From positions 744,001 through 808,000 of the forward strand of contig JASBNA010000002.1 in the NCBI GenBank assembly GCA_038087015.1: DNA of 64,000 nt, read 5' to 3'. Below, one piece after another: positions 1 through 11,619 of the stretch. The DNA comes from Cerrena zonata (Eukaryota; Basidiomycota; Agaricomycetes; Polyporales; Cerrenaceae). The notes beneath the pieces were generated by a model. The model was not told the origin of the DNA. It saw only the letters and a list, made by a program, of their open reading frames with translations, and searched no databases. The first letter of the stretch is position 1. Every line of letters begins with the position of its first letter. The translations under genes were made by a program, and so were the position numbers.

Positions 1-431
1 TGAGCTCTATGCGGACTGTGCACCCTCCATCAGCCATGCCTCCCTTCCGAACAGCACGGCGTTCACATTCACAGCCCAGGATATCCCTTGACCGAACTTC
101 CTTTGCCCCTTCGTCACAAACACCATCACCCCAGTCCTTATATACTGAGAAACCTCCGCCAGTCCCTCGGATACCCTCAGAATATGCACACGCTTCGAGG
201 CCGTCTCAGGCTACGATTGAAACAGACCCGCAGCTTGACTCCCGTGGCAGGTCTCGCGCGTCACGGTCAGGATCGCAGTCGTCGATACCGACACCGCGCC
301 AACCACCTCAAGCGCAGCAGTACCAGCAACAACCAGATCCTCGAACACCCCGAATGTCAGGAGAGGGTGCCCCTCGTAGGTCGAGGTCGAGGTCAAAGTT
401 ACGGAAACCCAAGCCAGATCATGTATCATAA
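1..431 (+). CDS. 3' end of a low-complexity Ser/Pro/Arg-rich protein (partial)
   Basis: An open frame enters from the left edge and ends at TAA 429-431, so only a C-terminal tail of about 142 residues is visible. It is rich in Ser, Pro, Arg and Gln, has a short glutamine-rich patch, and ends in an Arg-Ser alternation followed by a basic Lys-Pro tail. No folded domain is visible and I do not recognise the family. Such tails occur in fungal kinases, cytoskeletal adaptors and RNA-binding proteins, so nothing functional is claimed. The ATG at 9 lies inside the frame and is probably not the true start, because the frame is open upstream of it. A second frame at 88-555 is less biased and ends at no obvious boundary. 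Confidence 0.5.
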   Translation, partial: SSMRTVHPPSAMPPFRTARRSHSQPRISLDRTSFAPSSQTPSPQSLYTEKPPPVPRIPSEYAHASRPSQATIETDPQLDSRGRSRASRSGSQSSIPTPRQPPQAQQYQQQPDPRTPRMSGEGAPRRSRSRSKLRKPKPDHVS

Positions 432-1209
432 CATCCACTCTTTTTCTTTAGACGTGTTTAAGCCCCCGTCAACAAATTATATTCGTTTTGTATACCGGCT
501 GGCCTGGGGTTTGGACCTCGAGTGGAACCTCTCCTTTACATCCCTGGTTCCTTGATTTGTCCTGTTTCGCTCATTGTGTCCTGCTGTTGATTTTTCCCTT
601 CTGCAGTGTTCACCCAGAGTGACGGAGATTTTTACACGGGCGCTGGGTTTTTTTGGTAGCCTGCAGTGTATTTAGTTCATATTCATTTGATTATACGCCG
701 TGGCGAAGCAACTACAATTTTTTACATTACCCCCACACATCCATTCCCATTCAATCCCATCCCACCTTGCATCACCTCTGCATTCACTCTTCCGTAGCCA
801 CATTCACAAGAGACTATCTACATAGTATCATAGAGATTTTAGATTCATCCGTTACACCCTCAAAGCCTCGAGCCCTTGACACTCGATCAATTTAGGCCAA
901 GTATTTGTTAGATGACAGATGGGAAACAGATGGTAGGTATCACAGGACCTTGGCAGTTCTGACGTTTTACACATGATGATCAGAAATGGATGAGTTTCTC
1001 TGTTCCTCCAATTTATTACGGAGGGAACGTTTGGCTTACAAGCCGCAAAAGGAGAAAAAATACAGCGGGGAGATGATATGATCATGTAACGGGTAAAAAA
1101 AAAACTTGAGCAAATATAACGAAGAACAGGAAGAAAAAAAAAAGAAAAACTAGAGTCCGCAAAACCTCAAGAGGGGGACATTGGATTTACATTAAGAAAA
1201 AAGCGGGGA
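432..1209. other. Intergenic, presumed convergent 3' UTRs
   Basis: About 780 bases between two genes that point toward each other. It holds A-rich runs near 1097-1106 and 1133-1146 and no ORF with coding character. I see no further gene. Confidence 0.4.
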
Positions 1210-4038
1210 TTATAACATTCCGAACCCATCGTCGTCACCCCAACCTCGAGCACCGACTTCCTCTTCTTGTGAAGGCTGCATAGGGATATCGTCTAGAGGC
1301 TCTGTGACGTGTGTGATTGATTCGGTTTCTGAGCTCTTGCTTGTGGTGCTTGTGGAAGGCTCGATTGGGCCTGGGGCGGCAGGTGTTTTTGGTATGGTTG
1401 TACCGTTGGTGTGTTGGGATGTATACCATGAGATTTGGACGGGGCCGACGGTGGCGATACTGGAGCCTTTGGATAGACCCTACGGAATGATTAGAGAATG
1501 TTGGTTAGCGGTGAGGTTGATTGTTAAGAAAGAACATGAGGCGAACCTGTTCTGCGGCTGAGCGAGACTTGAATGAAACGACAAGATCGCCACCATCAAC
1601 AGTCTCTAAAGTGTCCAGTTGACCCGTAGTCTAAGTTCGAAAAAATCAGCATTTCGGTTCTTTTGCTCAATAGAAAGATATTGAAAAAGACTAACCTCAT
1701 ACCAATCCCGTACAGCCTGAACCTGCGCCTCATTAACACCCTTCACAAGCAACTTCTTCGGTCGATTATCCAACTTCATACTCCCCCTCGGCGGACCACC
1801 TCTCATAGCACCACGATAATAACTCCTCGCACCTCTCCCCCTCCCTCTATATCCCCCTCTATACCCACTCGTTGCATGGTGTGACGACTCAGCTGCCGTG
1901 CTATCCGCAAGTCCCATACTGGCTGCCTCGGCTTTAAGTCTGGCGAGTTTAGCTTGGAGCTCTTCGGTGCTTTCCTCGCTTTCACCTGTACCGTTGACTG
2001 CGTTATGAAGTTCGAGCTCCTTGTCAAGGAGTTCTTTCCTCTTCGATTCATCGATACGGGGTGTTGAGTCTCGGGAAGATTTCTGAGCAGAGGGTGTAGC
2101 GGGACTGGGGGATTGAGATTTTGAAGGGGCAGAAGGGGTAGGAGCTTTCATCTCCTCGTTAAGTTTCCGGAGACGAATCATGATGTCTTTCTTCTCTTCA
2201 GGAGAGGCAGTTCCGAGCTTGGCCATGAGAGCTTTTTGTTCGGCGATTTGTTGCTCGAGAAGATGTTGTTTTGCGGCTAACGCAGAAGCGGCAGAGGGAG
2301 TTGAATGTTTTCGGACGGATGTGGTAGGAGCAGCAGAAGAGGTAGAGGGTCCAGAAGGAGCAGGGGCAGATTCAGAAGGGTCTTTGGAGAAGTTCGCGAC
2401 TAACGGTGCGGATGCTGCAAGCATACGAGTACCCATATGCCCATGTCCCTCCTTAGGTCTATGCCAGAATACCTTGACAAACCGGTTTCCAAACACAGCA
2501 TCTTCCGATTTCCAGGCAGCATGAGCTTCATCGTGAGTAGAGAAGCTGACAAGTGCCTTCCCTCCTACGGCATCTACAGCAACATTCGTGACGGTCCCGA
2601 ATTTCTTGAACCAATCGTTCACGGAGCCGAGACTGAGTTTCTCCTCTGGGATCTTCTCCACGACAAGGGTTTTGTCGTTCCGTTTTTGAGGGCGGAAACT
2701 AGCAGCATCTCCTCCGAATGTCCCTCGCCCACCTCCCCTATGTCCTCGGAAGCCGCCACGTTGAGGGGGCATAGAAGGTCCAGCCATATCCACGTCTCCT
2801 GCCATAGGCATAGGCATCATACCGTCGGGAGGGTTCATCGAAGGATTCGCCATACCGTACCCTTCGCCACCTTGTACGTTCTGCTGTTGCTGTTGCTGCA
2901 GTCTCTCCTCAGGCGGAATTTCCGGCGTAAGATCCTGTATATGGGGCAACTCTCCAGGTTTCCGTGACATTGCAGAACCAGCTTCTCCATGACGAGGAAG
3001 AAGGGGAGCTCTCTGTTGTTGTGGCCGACCAGTACCCACACCCATGCTTCCACCAGGCAGTAGTATCCGTTCATGAGGGTCATATGCAACGTTGGGAGCA
3101 CCGGGCATACCGTAAGGCATGTTACCGTTCATCATAGGCATAAAGGAACTTGTCCGCCTGGCATTCCGTTTATAGGGAATAGCTGAGCTGGAATCACGGC
3201 GTCGTCTCCGTGACTGTACTTGCAGAATGCGCCACGCGAACAATATCCGTTGTCTAATAATATCAGTGTCGGTGGCATATTTAGAGAAAAATGAGATAGT
3301 TTAACGTACTGTGATAGTCACGACAAATACCCCGCCTCTGGTTTGGTGGATACGGTGCCCTCGCATTCTGCTGCTGCTGCTGCATAGCACCATTCATACC
3401 CCCATCCATAAAATCAGCACGACCGGTGAGACCCATTCTACTGCCTCTCTCGCCTCTGTCCCAACCCTGCTGTTGACGACCGTATCTACCAAATTGGTCG
3501 TCATTTAGCCGCGGACCTTTTGAAGGTCTTGAGTCGTCGTCGTAGTCGAATCCACGTTTTCGCCCTCGGTCAGGTGAGGTTGATTCCGAAGGGGTAAGTA
3601 GGGCATCAGAGAGGGATAGGTATACCACCGTCCGCATTGGTTGAGGAGAAGTGGTGGTGGTAGAAGGAGGTGGGTCGGAGACGTAGGGAGGTAGGATTTT
3701 GTTCGGAGGGCCGTGAAGAGTGTGTCAATGAAGGGGGAACATTCTGTGGAATGAAATCAGTTGGTAACCTGTGGGGTGTGTTTAGAGACGAGACGTACCT
3801 TTCTCGAGGAACTCCTCTAATTGGGACATCAACTCCTTGCGTAGTTCTGTTTCGGGAGCACTGTGCTTCAGAAGGGCAAGAATATAATCTGCGAGAGCAC
3901 CAGGTTCCGCATCACATCTAGAAGAAAAGTACATGAGCATGAAGCCGAGGAGAAGGGGAAACGAGATACATACATTGGTTCAAGGGTTTTGACGAGCCAT
4001 GGCTTGAGGTGAGTAGCGTTTTCGGGGTCAAGAGGCAT
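1210..4038 (-). CDS. RBM26/RBM27-like RNA-binding protein (PWI-like fold, CCCH zinc finger, RRM)
   Basis: A multi-exon gene whose parts match the RBM26/27 family in order. The start is MPLDPENATHLKPWLVKTLE, followed after an intron by CDAEPGALADYILALL, which is the N-terminal PWI-like helical domain of RBM26. A Gly/Gln-rich spacer leads to a CCCH finger split by an intron (ICRDYH, then NGYCSRGAFCKYSHGDD). An RRM follows (KTLVVEKIP ... GGKALVSFSTHDEAHAAWKS), then a coiled coil with Lys/Glu-rich Ser/Pro linker, an RGG-like stretch, and a C-terminal RRM-like segment (KKLLVKGV ... GGDLVVSF). It ends FGML-stop at 1210. Family members act in nuclear RNA turnover (exosome adaptor) complexes; that role is by homology only. 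The frame breaks near 3686 and 3142 at runs of three bases; each needs one base restored, so an indel error is likely. The start faces SCO1 across 319 bases. Confidence 0.85.
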
Positions 4039-4357
4039 TAAAGCTCTTGAGGTGGTATTTGTCGGAGGATGAGGGTGGAAAGCAGGAGGAGTTTTGGTAT
4101 GAGGGGATGTTGTGTTGAGCCTGTATGACCAGTGGTGGTATGAACTGGAAAGCTGGCCCAAGTTGGAGACTCGCCGGTGACAAACTTCGTTCCCTCGTTG
4201 GCGCTCCAGCCACGTGCACACGCCCCCGATCAGGCAGGTCCTCCGACTCTTCCGGGAAGAACATCCAGAATCGACCTCGACAAGTCTCCAATTCATTCAT
4301 TTCCATTCACTTGTGGGGGGCCTACGCAGCACAACTGTTCTTGCTTTCACCCCTTCC

Positions 4358-5344
4358 ATGGCTTCAATGCGACCAGTCTTCAACAGTAATCGCCTGCTTA
4401 CTACTCCGACGTCATGTCTACGAGCAAATACTTTGCGAGCTATTACTAAGGCCGGTTCAAGACGGTCTTATTCCGTCAAGCAACAAACAGCCTCGGGGTC
4501 GAGAGACAGATCTTCAGTGGGCGTAAGTACTGTTTATGCTCACAAAATACTTTGAAACTACACAATGTACAGGTATTCACACCAAAAGCAGCTGCACTAT
4601 TTGTAGCAACCGGTCTCGGTCTGTTTGCATACTTCAGATATGAAAAGGAGAGATTGCTAGAGCAACGTCGTAAGTAAAGCTAGCTCTAATCTACATGCAT
4701 GTGGCTAATGACTCGCAATTCCTGCAAGCCAGAGAAGGAACTTGAAGACAAGCAAACCGGACGACCCAATGTCGGAGGTCCTTTTACATTAACTACTCAT
4801 GAAGGCACAACATTTACTGAGAAAGACTTGCTCGGCAAATGGAGTCTGATTTACTTCGGCTTTACCAACTGTCCAGACATCTGTCCGGAAGAACTTGATA
4901 AAATGAGTGACGCAGTAGAGAGGCTTGGTACGTTTCACATTTACTTATGGCAATTGGTCAATGTGCGAATAACATTTTGTTCACAGAAAAAGAATACGGT
5001 CCTATTGTCCAGCCAATATTCGTCTCAGTCGACCCTGCTCGTGACCCAGTCCAACAAATCAAACGATACGTAGCAGACTTCCACCCACGGCTCATCGGTC
5101 TTACAGGGGACTACCAAACAGGTCAAGTCGATGTGCAAGGCATACCGGGTCTACTTCTCAACTCCTCCAAACGCAAAACCAACCGATGATTATCTGGTCG
5201 ACCACTCAATATTCTTCTACTTTATGGATCCCAATGGCCAATTCGTAGATGCGTTTCGGCAAGGTGTCTAGCGTTGAGGACGTTGTCACTCGGGTTCAGA
5301 GAGAGATCACGAATTGGCAGAGTAGAACGGGGAAGACCGTGTAG
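4358..5344 (+). CDS. SCO1: SCO1/SenC copper chaperone for cytochrome c oxidase assembly
   Basis: An inner-membrane mitochondrial protein that delivers copper to the CuA site of Cox2. The N-terminus ([14 protein letters not shown]...) is Arg/Ser-rich like a presequence. A membrane segment follows ([15 protein letters not shown]). The thioredoxin-like domain has the copper site CPDIC in [17 protein letters not shown], the downstream SVDPARDP, and the third ligand His in YLVDHSIFF. Introns lie at 4523-4572, from 4670, and after SDAVERL. Two one-base frame breaks are visible. At 5116-5118 (AAA) the frame passes from GLTGDYQ to [17 protein letters not shown] only if one A is removed. At 5254-5256 (TTT) FVDAF continues as [10 protein letters not shown] only if one T is removed. 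Taken literally the protein would lose the ligand His, unexpected for a respiratory gene. An assembly error is the likelier reading, a decayed copy the alternative. Confidence 0.88.
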
Positions 5345-5601
5345 ATCATGTTCTATTTGTTAGCAATTAGTTGTTCACACCTTACCTCACCACTCCATAA
5401 AAGCTTTATAATACAGGCTCAGACATGATTAGGCCATGATATCTCTGGTTCATAAGATGCGCCTGGGTTGTTTGCGGGTGAGGTGCTTGAGGTCAGTCCA
5501 GCTTATGAGTCCGATGTTAGAAGTACAGAACCATGATTAGGTGGATTGCGCCGTTACTGAAGAGCAACAACAGATATGAGAGTACGGAGTGAAAGATTTG
5601 T

Positions 5602-6027
5602 CTATTCTTCCTCTTCGGCAGCAGCAAGCTTGCGTTTCGAAAGTTCCTTCATACGGCGCATGTAACTGTAATATTGGTGTAAGTGAGAAATGAAATTGAC
5701 AACGGATGGACATTATGACATACTCTTCGTATTGACACCTAAAGTCGAGGGAGACTTTATAAGTTCGAAAAGCCCTGAGATAATTGAAGAACTCACTTCT
5801 CATACGCATGCCTCTCGTTGTCGCATTCCCATGGCAAGTAAGCATTCTTTCTCCTACATGTGTTGAGAGGGATGAGAAGGCTATAACAAAGTAACGGTTT
5901 AGCCCGACCAGCAGTCCTTTCCCAGTTGATAATATTCAACGACTTACGCAGAGCATTGATCTCTCCACGCAAGAGGTATACGAGCTTGCTTGAGCTCAGT
6001 CTGAGAAGCGGTCGTCGAGGAGGTCAT
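5602..6027 (-). CDS. NDUFB7: NADH:ubiquinone oxidoreductase subunit NDUFB7 (B18)
   Basis: A small complex I accessory subunit of about 79 residues after splicing, in line with the family in fungi. It starts MTSSTTASQTELKQARIPLA. Two CX9C motifs are visible, CSALLIPLNTC and CDNERHAYEKC, the twin CX9C arrangement of proteins imported by the Mia40 relay of the intermembrane space. YLPWECDNERHAYEKCQY and YMRRMKELSKRK are characteristic of NDUFB7. Three exons are joined: the first ends in DQCSA, the second reads LLIPLNTC through HAYEKCQYE (an internal intron follows AYEK), and the last encodes the C-terminus ending EEE-stop. It converges with SCO1, 257 bases between stops, so two respiratory-chain genes lie end to end. 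No frame problem was seen. Confidence 0.9.
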
Positions 6028-6412
6028 CGTGTATAATGCCAAGTTTACGGTTCGACAGTGAGGAATGAGTGTTACACCTAGACGCCGTTATGAGTGAGAG
6101 TCACAAAGCACGGGAATAGTGTGACAAAGATCGTGACAACGCTTTTGGTGAATGGGCGTCAAGCCAGGAGCCAATGGCAAAATCTCGGAGCGCGAAATGT
6201 GCTCAGTGCTATAAAGCCTTCGGTCGCGCAAATCCCTCACTTGCTTGCTCTCTTCCCTCTCTTGTGCGTGCTCCCCCTCCCCTCCCCTCCCTCGTTGCTT
6301 GATATTGCTGTCTGGATCCTCGATATATCTCGCAGTAGTCTATGCTATTCTGCTATTTTCTCCAGTCTCACTGCTAATCAGTTTGTTCTTCACTAGCATA
6401 TTGTCGAGCCTA

Positions 6413-6974
6413 ATGGGCGCCATGAATGTACGTCCATCGTTCTCAACGACTGAAGCTCCCCTCTTATATCTTCTTCATTTTGCTTACAGTATTTAACCCT
6501 ATCGCGGCATTATCTCTCCTCGGACCACCACTGATCACTAGTCTTGCGTATCGTGTTTCTCTTGCTCAGGAAACTATCTCGTAATTGCACAATTGACTGC
6601 ACCATCTCTGACATCTCTCTCCGTGTCTTCCCTTGGTCTCCTTGCACCGATTAGTGATATCACTCGCTGTCACTGTTGCTCTATTACCTCTTGGCATCAC
6701 CAATACCCCCTCGTTACCATACAACCCTCAACCCTACCATCTGTCATCACCGACACCCCATGCGACTGCGACACCGTCTCCCCTTGTCGCCCGGGCCCAT
6801 CGCGAGGCACACTGGTCGGACCTTCTCACAGCTGATCGATATGATATGCAGTTCCCGAGCCAGCTAGCGCTAACTGTTGACTCGGGAACTTCTGGAATGC
6901 AACACATCGCTATGTTCGAAACGGTGGCGGAAGAATTGAATTTGTTGGACAGCCGACGAGGTTTCACCGAGTAA
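6413..6974 (+). CDS. Doubtful small gene with hydrophobic N-terminal segment
   Basis: A C/T-rich stretch at 6240-6300, the kind often found upstream of fungal starts, precedes ATG 6413. A good GTACGT donor follows almost at once and a TTACAG acceptor lies near 6490. Beyond it are hydrophobic frames (FNPIAALSLLGPPLITSLAY and, near 6655, ISLAVTVALLPLGIT) followed by a Pro/Ser/Thr-rich stretch and an acidic tail ending at 6974. I could not join these in one consistent frame, so the exon structure is unresolved. No known family is recognised. It may be a small secreted or membrane protein, a 5'-UTR-like transcript, or not coding. Confidence 0.2.
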
Positions 6975-7297
6975 CATATTGTTGGTAGCGAGACGGATGA
7001 TTCTGGCATTTCCGGACGTGCTCTGGTATTGTCTGTTGACCTTGTGGAGCATTCTGACTCGGGAACTGCAAATTCATACAAAAACTTCGCTTATTTGAAA
7101 ATGCTCTACATAATTATGCTTGGACGTCTAGATTTCTGAAAACTGGAAACCTCTAGGCTCTTGGCTACTAGTGTACGAATTCTAGCCCGAGAAATCACTG
7201 CAGTTTCTTCAAGAATATTGGGCATTCAATGAATTTATGTGATTCGTACAACTCGTACAACATTTGTATCGTTCTCTGATAATACACATTTTTACCA

Positions 7298-9322
7298 TTA
7301 CAATTCGGCATACGCCCTCTTGCTCGATGGAGCAGGAATCGCGAGCCAGATCTTCGATTGGTGAGTGGCGATTTGGACGTTCTTGATACCACCCTGGATT
7401 GTTCCGACGCTCTTGCCCCAGTTTCCTGAGTCGTCCTTCTGCCAGAGGTCGGAGACTTGATAAGCTTGTTGCTGGTATGTCTTGCCCTGAGTTTATGATG
7501 TTAGCCTACGTCAGAGATGTGGTTGGCAAATTATAATTACCTGATCGAAGAATGCGTCTGCGAAATCAACGTCGACGGTTTGCTGATTAGGTGAGGTGTT
7601 TAGAAGAGCGATGACGAAGCGACTAAACACGAAGTTAGTTTCCTCTTCAATATGAGGAACGATTAGCAGCTTACTTGTTGCTCAAACTCATTGCCCAGAG
7701 CTGCAAATCACCTCCTTCCTTTACGGTACGCTTCCACATGCGGTTCGCGGGTCCAGACCCAAGATCCTGGTTGAGGCCAATGATCGCAGTGTTGGTGATG
7801 ATCTCAAGAGTTTCGTTCGACTGAAAAGGATCGTTGTTTAGCATATAACATTCAACAAAAAACCATAACAGCGATATAGAAATACTCACCATGTTAGTGA
7901 CATCGTTACCGAGAATCAGTGGACTCTTGAGGATACTCCAGAACGAGAAGTGGGTAACTAAGAGATACTTGGTAAGTCATTACTTTCAATGAGACATAAT
8001 CGAAGCTTGCTCACCATATTCATCAAAGGTCATACCACCGTTACCAACTTCAAGCATGTCCAAGTCGTTCCAACCACCTGAACGAGCTTTCTGACCCACA
8101 GGTGCCGCGAAGTCGATGATACGAGCCATTGCGCAGTCTTTTTGTGCAATTCAGTCAGGATACAGGGTGCTTCGGGAATATTCAAGCGTTCAACTTACGG
8201 AAACCAGCAAGCTTGCAGTCAATGATGTCCGTGCAGGGGCATCGTTCATCGAAACGGTCGAAATTCTGTAGCGTGCAAGTTATGGTAATGAGCCCTCGTT
8301 ACTGTGTGGCCCCAACCGACTAAGAAACTTACATCGAGGATATCTCCCGAAATACGCCAACTGTTTGCAATAGTCTAAACATAAACGTGTGAGTATGGAG
8401 ATTTTGGTTCTCGTCTCCTTCGTGACGTCAAGTTGTTCTGATGACTTACCGGAGCAAAGTTCCAAGGGCCGTCCTCACCCCAGTTACACATGGAGTAAAG
8501 AATTGGGCGACCGGTGGCGTTTAGTGCTCGGGACATGTTGGCGAAGCGGTCATGGGAAATTTGAGGAGTACCGGATAGACCTTCGTTGAAGCAGTTGTCG
8601 TATTCTATGATAGTGATTAGTGGGAAGCGAGTTGGAATGGAATATGGAATATTTACTCAGGTAATCGACACCCCATTCGGCATAGGTCTTTGCATCGATT
8701 TCTTCGAAGCCAAGGGAGCCGAAACGTCCACCGCAGGTATACCTATGGAGTCCTGTCAGCGCTATTATTCATGGCGCATACACCTTGGTTACGCACTTTC
8801 CAGCACTGCTATAAATACCGAACTACGAGATACGATGTGAATTGGAGAGAATGGACAAAGTACTGAATGGTACTGACCTTCAAACCCATATCATGAATCT
8901 TGTCAGAAAGATCCTTGACACCGTTCGGGAACTTCTCAGGATCTGCGACTGGTGCTCCAGTAGCACTATCACGAGCAGCGGCGTGCCAACCTTGAGGAAG
9001 GCATCATGTAAACTAGTGGAGGATGTTAATGAAGTCAGAATGACTTACAGTCATCCATAACGACATCTTCAAGAGACAGATTCAGTCATTCTGTGGTTCA
9101 GTATATGGTAATGATAGACTCACAGTTATACCCAAGTGCAGTCAGGTTGTTGGAAATCAAAGCTTTGGCTGCACTGAGGATCGTGTCCTCACTGATATCA
9201 CACCCGAAGTGATTCCATGTATTCCAACCCATCTGGGGTGTGATAGCAAGTCCATTGTCGTGCGCGGCGACAACGCCCAGGGCGGCCAAGTAGGCCAGTG
9301 ATTTCAAATTGAACATAGTCAT
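7298..9322 (-). CDS. Secreted alpha-galactosidase, GH27
   Basis: Hydrolyses terminal alpha-1,6-galactose from galacto-oligosaccharides and galactomannan. The protein starts [20 protein letters not shown], a clear signal peptide, and reads straight into the GH27 hallmark [18 protein letters not shown]. Downstream exons give the segment with [13 protein letters not shown] and [18 protein letters not shown] that leads into the catalytic Asp of the clan. The C-terminal beta domain ends in [22 protein letters not shown] at 7298. About ten short introns are present. ATG 9322 and ATG 9316 are both in frame; the second would shorten the signal peptide by two residues. A TATA sequence sits about 75 bases upstream. 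It may belong with the GH3 enzyme at 36 kb as part of the plant cell-wall degrading secretome. Confidence 0.92.
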
Positions 9323-9395
9323 GAATAGTACTCTGTACGGTGTGACGGGAAGTGTCAGGACAAAGTAACCGCACGTTCGAGGTCCTCGGGCGCAC

Positions 9396-9403
9396 CTTTA
9401 TAT
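9396..9403 (-). promoter_or_regulatory. TATA box of the GH27 alpha-galactosidase gene
   Basis: On the minus strand the sequence reads GAGTATATAAAGG, about 75 bases before ATG 9322. The match to the TATA consensus and the spacing fit a core promoter. Confidence 0.55.
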
Positions 9404-10136
9404 ACTCGTGGGCGACGTCAACAATGGGCCTTCTTCATCACTTCGAGACTGCCAGTGGCTGTCAGATGACACCGATGTCAGGAGCTCTGAGTATGGAGAG
9501 GTACCAATTTCGCCGTTTGAAGTTTACGGCATAAAATTTGTAGACAAGCTCCTGCCTGATCTTGCACTGTCAGGTTATCCTCTACTGCGTCTAAAGTCCG
9601 AGCTACAATGTTCTGACGGTCCGTGGTTATGCAGCAACGTGAAACTACCACCCTGTGACCTTGTATGGAAGGCGGGTGTACAATGAAGTCGAAGATGGCG
9701 GGGACTGGTCAAGGGCCCTCTGATAGATGCGAATTACATCATAACCCGAGAACGGCTTGTCTCGTGATTTCTACCAATGCGGTGCCTTAGGCTTCAGCCT
9801 TCTGTATTTGAGTCGACCCATTCAGGTTTCTTCAGGGCGTGCTATTAATGCTATTGACTTGGGCATGTGTGACGGGTGTCGACGGTTGTCATTCATCATG
9901 AGATCCTGAAAGCTTATGGAGGGTGTCGTAACTTAAATGGCAAGAACACTCCCCACCACAAGGAGGTCGATTACCTTATTCGAGTGCTAGATCGAACCCG
10001 CAGAACCGGCTCCGATCTTCCGACAGACTGTGGAAGTATGTTTGTGCTACGCTAATATTCTAAATCATAACTCGAACTATACCCCATCTTTGCAAGTCGG
10101 GGCTCAACGTTCGAAGCGAAGTCAGGCGGATGTCGA
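9404..10136. other. Intergenic region
   Basis: About 730 bases upstream of the alpha-galactosidase gene and downstream of the protease gene. It is presumed to hold the upstream regulatory region of the former. The frame at 9408-9686 has no coding character that I recognise. Confidence 0.35.
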
Positions 10137-11393
10137 TCAGTTCCGCTTCAACTTCAGTCCTGGAAGGCTAAACATCTGGTTTCAAAAATCACCTTGAGTT
10201 CTTGGCTCTGTCAAGGAAGGCGTACGGAACACATACCTCGAATATTGTTTCCGATGGTACGCCCCAGCCACGAACACCTTCGACTCTGTTGTCCATTCTA
10301 GTCCCCACAATGGCCCCAATTACTGCCCCGCTTTCTTCGTCGACAATGGGGCCGCCGCTAGATCCAACCGTAGGCAACGGTTCGAACAGAAGATGTGTCA
10401 ATGCATCGTACGTCCCAGGCTGAAATTGATCATTAATGGTTTCGCTTGGTACCAAGCAGACACACAGTTGCTTACTTTAGCTTCACGACCTGCAAAATCG
10501 CGATATCCTGTTACCTTACCCTTGACCCATTTGCTCCAGGCTCCCTCAGCGATCCAAGGTCTCCAACCATCGCCCTCAGGCTGTTTATGAGAGTACACAA
10601 CAAAATGTGCTCTAATATTGGCTCCTAGTTGTGCGGGGTATGGGGATATAGGTAGTGTAGGTATATGAACAGGGTTCTCAGGTGACTTGGGAGTGCTGAG
10701 CAGAAGCAAATCTGCCCGAGGGAGTGATGAGGGTATTGAGGTGACCGGATGATGAATGGGGGACTTTGTGGACCCCGAAACTATGAGAGAACCAGATCTA
10801 GAGGTCTGCGGTATTTGAGATGGGTCCTTTGGAAGAGAGGCTAACTCATAAGAGTGCCGTATCTAAAGCCAACATTAATGAGCGAGCTCAATATAGAGTA
10901 GCATACAGCCTACATCTTCCATTGTATGCGCACATGTTACGATCAGGTTCTCGTTCGATGGTTGAGACGATTGAGATACATCGATTGCAAAGCCAGAACA
11001 GAAAGCCACTTTATGTAGTGTTTTGTGTTGTACGGCATGGGCAATCATGACGACATTCGCGTCGTCCAAAAGGTCGAATTTTGTTCTGCGTTGACTATTC
11101 GGTCTTGATTCGTATGGCAGCGCAGTATCCAGAACATTGCCAGAATGCTCGACATATTGGTCTATTAAATGGTGTAGAGAAGGAGATTCAGGACGAATAT
11201 TTGACAAGATACTGTTGTGTAGAGGAGATGTATCAGGCACCCATCGCACTGAATCTAGAGCTTGTGAACTTGGCGGAGGTGGTGGAGGAGGTATCGGTTG
11301 CTTAGGCGGTTTACCGAGATAGGTCATTGGACCCACGGTCGCATATCTTCTACTGGCACGGAAGGAATGGACACATCGTACATTCCGTTGCAT
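10137..11393 (-). CDS. Trypsin-like serine protease with mitochondrial-type presequence
   Basis: The start MQRNVRCVHSFRASRRYATV is Arg-rich, lacks acidic residues and resembles a mitochondrial targeting sequence. A run of eight prolines follows (PIPPPPPPPP). The peptidase core shows all three catalytic residues in order: His in LIVTCAHTMEDV, Asp in LPRADLLLLS, and Ser in GSSGGPIVDEESG. Introns interrupt after EED/D, after GREAK, and near the end; the last joins ETIFE to MFSLPGLKLKRN-stop. The His block and Ser block are too far diverged to assign to HtrA/Deg, and no PDZ domain is visible. Family-level function is proteolysis; substrate and compartment are not shown. It lies head-to-tail with the aminotransferase upstream, 226 bases apart. 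Confidence 0.78.
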
Positions 11394-11619
11394 GGTAGTG
11401 TGGGTTAGAGAGATGCAGAAATACCAGCACTGTAGAAAGTGGTCAGACAACAAGTCTTTCGGAATTATTGGCTTCAAGTGGAGGACCACAGCAGTCACAC
11501 GACTGAGATCAATTATGACGTCGCTGTCGATCAGTTACAAAGATTCAGTCCACCAGATCGCGATAAAAACTATTCTCTAAGTACGATGCTACAAAATCAA
11601 GACTGTAGATACTGTACAT

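Noticed and set aside
9980..10010. Possible tRNA T-arm (GATCGAACCC)
   Set aside because: The stem does not pair on either strand and no cloverleaf is formed.
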